Assembly (NCBI GenBank): GCA_032615215.1
Contig: CP128433.1
Span: 4,634,501-4,698,500, forward strand
Length of the DNA stretch: 64,000 nucleotides
DNA from: Microbulbifer sp. MKSA007
GTDB lineage: Bacteria > Pseudomonadota > Gammaproteobacteria > Pseudomonadales > Cellvibrionaceae
Direction of reading: 5' to 3'
The notes beneath the pieces were generated by a model. The model searched no databases, was not told the origin of the DNA, and saw nothing but the letters and a program-made list of their open reading frames with translations. Shown in pieces: positions 63,073 to 64,000 of the stretch (its first letter is position 1; each line of letters opens with the position of its first letter). The translations under genes and the position numbers were made by a program.

Positions 63073-64000
63073 ATGATATCGAGGTGTGCAACCCTTTTAC
63101 GCCGCCTTACCGCTGTGCTGGCAACCGCCAGTTTTATCCTTGCCGCCACACCGGGAACTGCCCAGGTACCAGAAAATCCTGTAAATCTCCGGGGCAGTGG
63201 CGCCAGTTTCCCCTATCCAATCTATGTGGAGTGGTTTCGGCAGTTCACCCACCGGGAAAACAATATATTTATTTTCTACGAGATGAGCAGTAGCGGTGAC
63301 GGCATCAGGGACTTTCTCGGTCATACAGTTGATTTTGCCGCCTCAGATGCCGCTATTGAGATCGATGAGTTACGCAAGCTGAAAGGCGGTGGCGTGGTAC
63401 TACCGGTTACTGCTGGGGAAGTCGTACTGGTATTTAACCTCCCTGGAATCGACAAGCTCAAACTGTCCAGGGAAGCTTATGTGGGGATTTTCCTGGGAGA
63501 GATCACCCACTGGGATGACCCCAAGATCGCAGCTGCAAATCCCGATATCAAGTTGCCCAGAGATGAGATTACCGTTGTCACCCGCTCTGAAAGCTCGGGT
63601 ACCTCATATATCTTTTCTGGACATATGAGTAGCGTGAGCCAAGATTTTCGCGAAAAAATTGGTTTGGACAGAACACCCAGTTGGCCAAAGTTGCCCAGAT
63701 TTAAAAGAGCACCGGGCAATCAAGGCGTAGCCGCTAAGGTTCGCAAGAAAGTTGGGGCCATTGGCTATGTCGAGCACGGGTTTGCCCAACTGGTAAACCT
63801 GCCTGTGGCTTTACTGGAAAACCGAGCGGGCAATTATATTGCTGCCGGGCCCAAGAGCGGAGCAGAGGCACTATTAGAGGTTGAATTTCCAAAAGCATCA
63901 CTGCCAATTAGTGGTGCTCCCAACCTTATCGCCTGGATCTGGGACCCCAAGGGAGAAACCGCCTATCCCATTACCAGCTTTTCCTGGCTGTTGCTCTACG
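63073..64000 (+). CDS. pstS: Phosphate-binding protein PstS (runs off the window)
   Basis: The frame opens at 63073 and stays open to the last base (309 codons visible). After a signal peptide (LLRRLTAVLATASFILAATPGTAQ) it shows the PstS phosphate-binding loops: LRGSGASFPYPIYVEWF, EMSSSGDGIRDFLGHTVDFAASDAAI, FLGEITHWDDPKIAAANP and VTRSESSGTSYIFSGHMS. It is the periplasmic receptor of the high-affinity Pst transporter. pstC, pstA and pstB would be expected beyond the window. It sits 111 bases behind phoX, possibly with its own promoter. Confidence 0.93.
   Translation, partial: MISRCATLLRRLTAVLATASFILAATPGTAQVPENPVNLRGSGASFPYPIYVEWFRQFTHRENNIFIFYEMSSSGDGIRDFLGHTVDFAASDAAIEIDELRKLKGGGVVLPVTAGEVVLVFNLPGIDKLKLSREAYVGIFLGEITHWDDPKIAAANPDIKLPRDEITVVTRSESSGTSYIFSGHMSSVSQDFREKIGLDRTPSWPKLPRFKRAPGNQGVAAKVRKKVGAIGYVEHGFAQLVNLPVALLENRAGNYIAAGPKSGAEALLEVEFPKASLPISGAPNLIAWIWDPKGETAYPITSFSWLLLY

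Overview
The window most resembles the chromosome of a marine, chitin-degrading gammaproteobacterium, probably of the Cellvibrionales / Microbulbifer type. This is inferred from gene content: a GbpA-like lytic polysaccharide monooxygenase with an acidic Ser/Asp-repeat linker, large TonB-dependent receptors, a beta-propeller phytase beside a TonB receptor, PhoX, and FNR/HemN/OmpW. Coding regions are moderately GC-rich and alternate with AT-rich, gene-poor stretches (about 18.1-21.6, 25.1-25.7, 40.5-40.9 and 47.0-47.7 kb). No rRNA, tRNA or CRISPR array was recognised.

Layout. 0-1.1 kb: two tandem Stv-like genes, the first cut by the window edge. 1.5-7.8 kb: an anaerobic-control region with two FNR-type regulator paralogues (each with one frameshift), an SDR, an adenine deaminase, hemN and ompW. 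8.0-12.0 kb: valine catabolism (mmsB, 3-hydroxyisobutyryl-CoA hydrolase) and ettA. 12.1-18.5 kb: a three-gene NHLM-type peptide-export operon (HlyD, C39 peptidase-ABC, second ABC) behind a perfect FNR box with a correctly spaced -10. 18.5-21.6 kb: a gene-poor zone with a 22-residue peptide ORF and a decayed IS200-like element. 22-30 kb: TonB receptor, glutamine amidotransferase-like protein, AbgT transporter, AraC regulator. 30.5-33.5 kb: two proteins sharing a small Cys module (one a YHYH protein), and radA.

33.6-38.5 kb is a copper and redox block. An FNR box precedes pseudoazurin and an ODP-type diiron MBL protein; then come a Cys-rich periplasmic protein, a DUF411 protein, a CopA-like multicopper oxidase that has lost its type 1 copper ligands, and CopB. 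38.7-48.6 kb is mixed: broken esterase-TPR gene, DinB, a broken secreted barrel-like protein, MBL lipoprotein with divergent TetR, L,D-transpeptidase between copies of the tetR 3' end, LPMO, DUF417. 48.7-51.4 kb: cupredoxin and Cu(I) P-type ATPase under a CueR-like promoter. 51.5-53.3 kb: a protein with four DnaT-type domains overlapping a lambda-P-like gene. 53.5-56.2 kb: twin beta-barrel proteins, a broken zinc-ribbon gene, VanZ. 56.2-64.0 kb: a phosphate-acquisition cluster (phytase, TonB receptor, PhoX, PstS) with Pho-box-like sites.

Two themes run through the window. Three perfect TTGAT-N4-ATCAA boxes tie ompW, the peptide exporter and pseudoazurin/ODP to low-oxygen control. Five otherwise convincing genes carry single-base frameshifts, mostly in short homopolymers, so base-calling errors must be excluded before any is called a real pseudogene.
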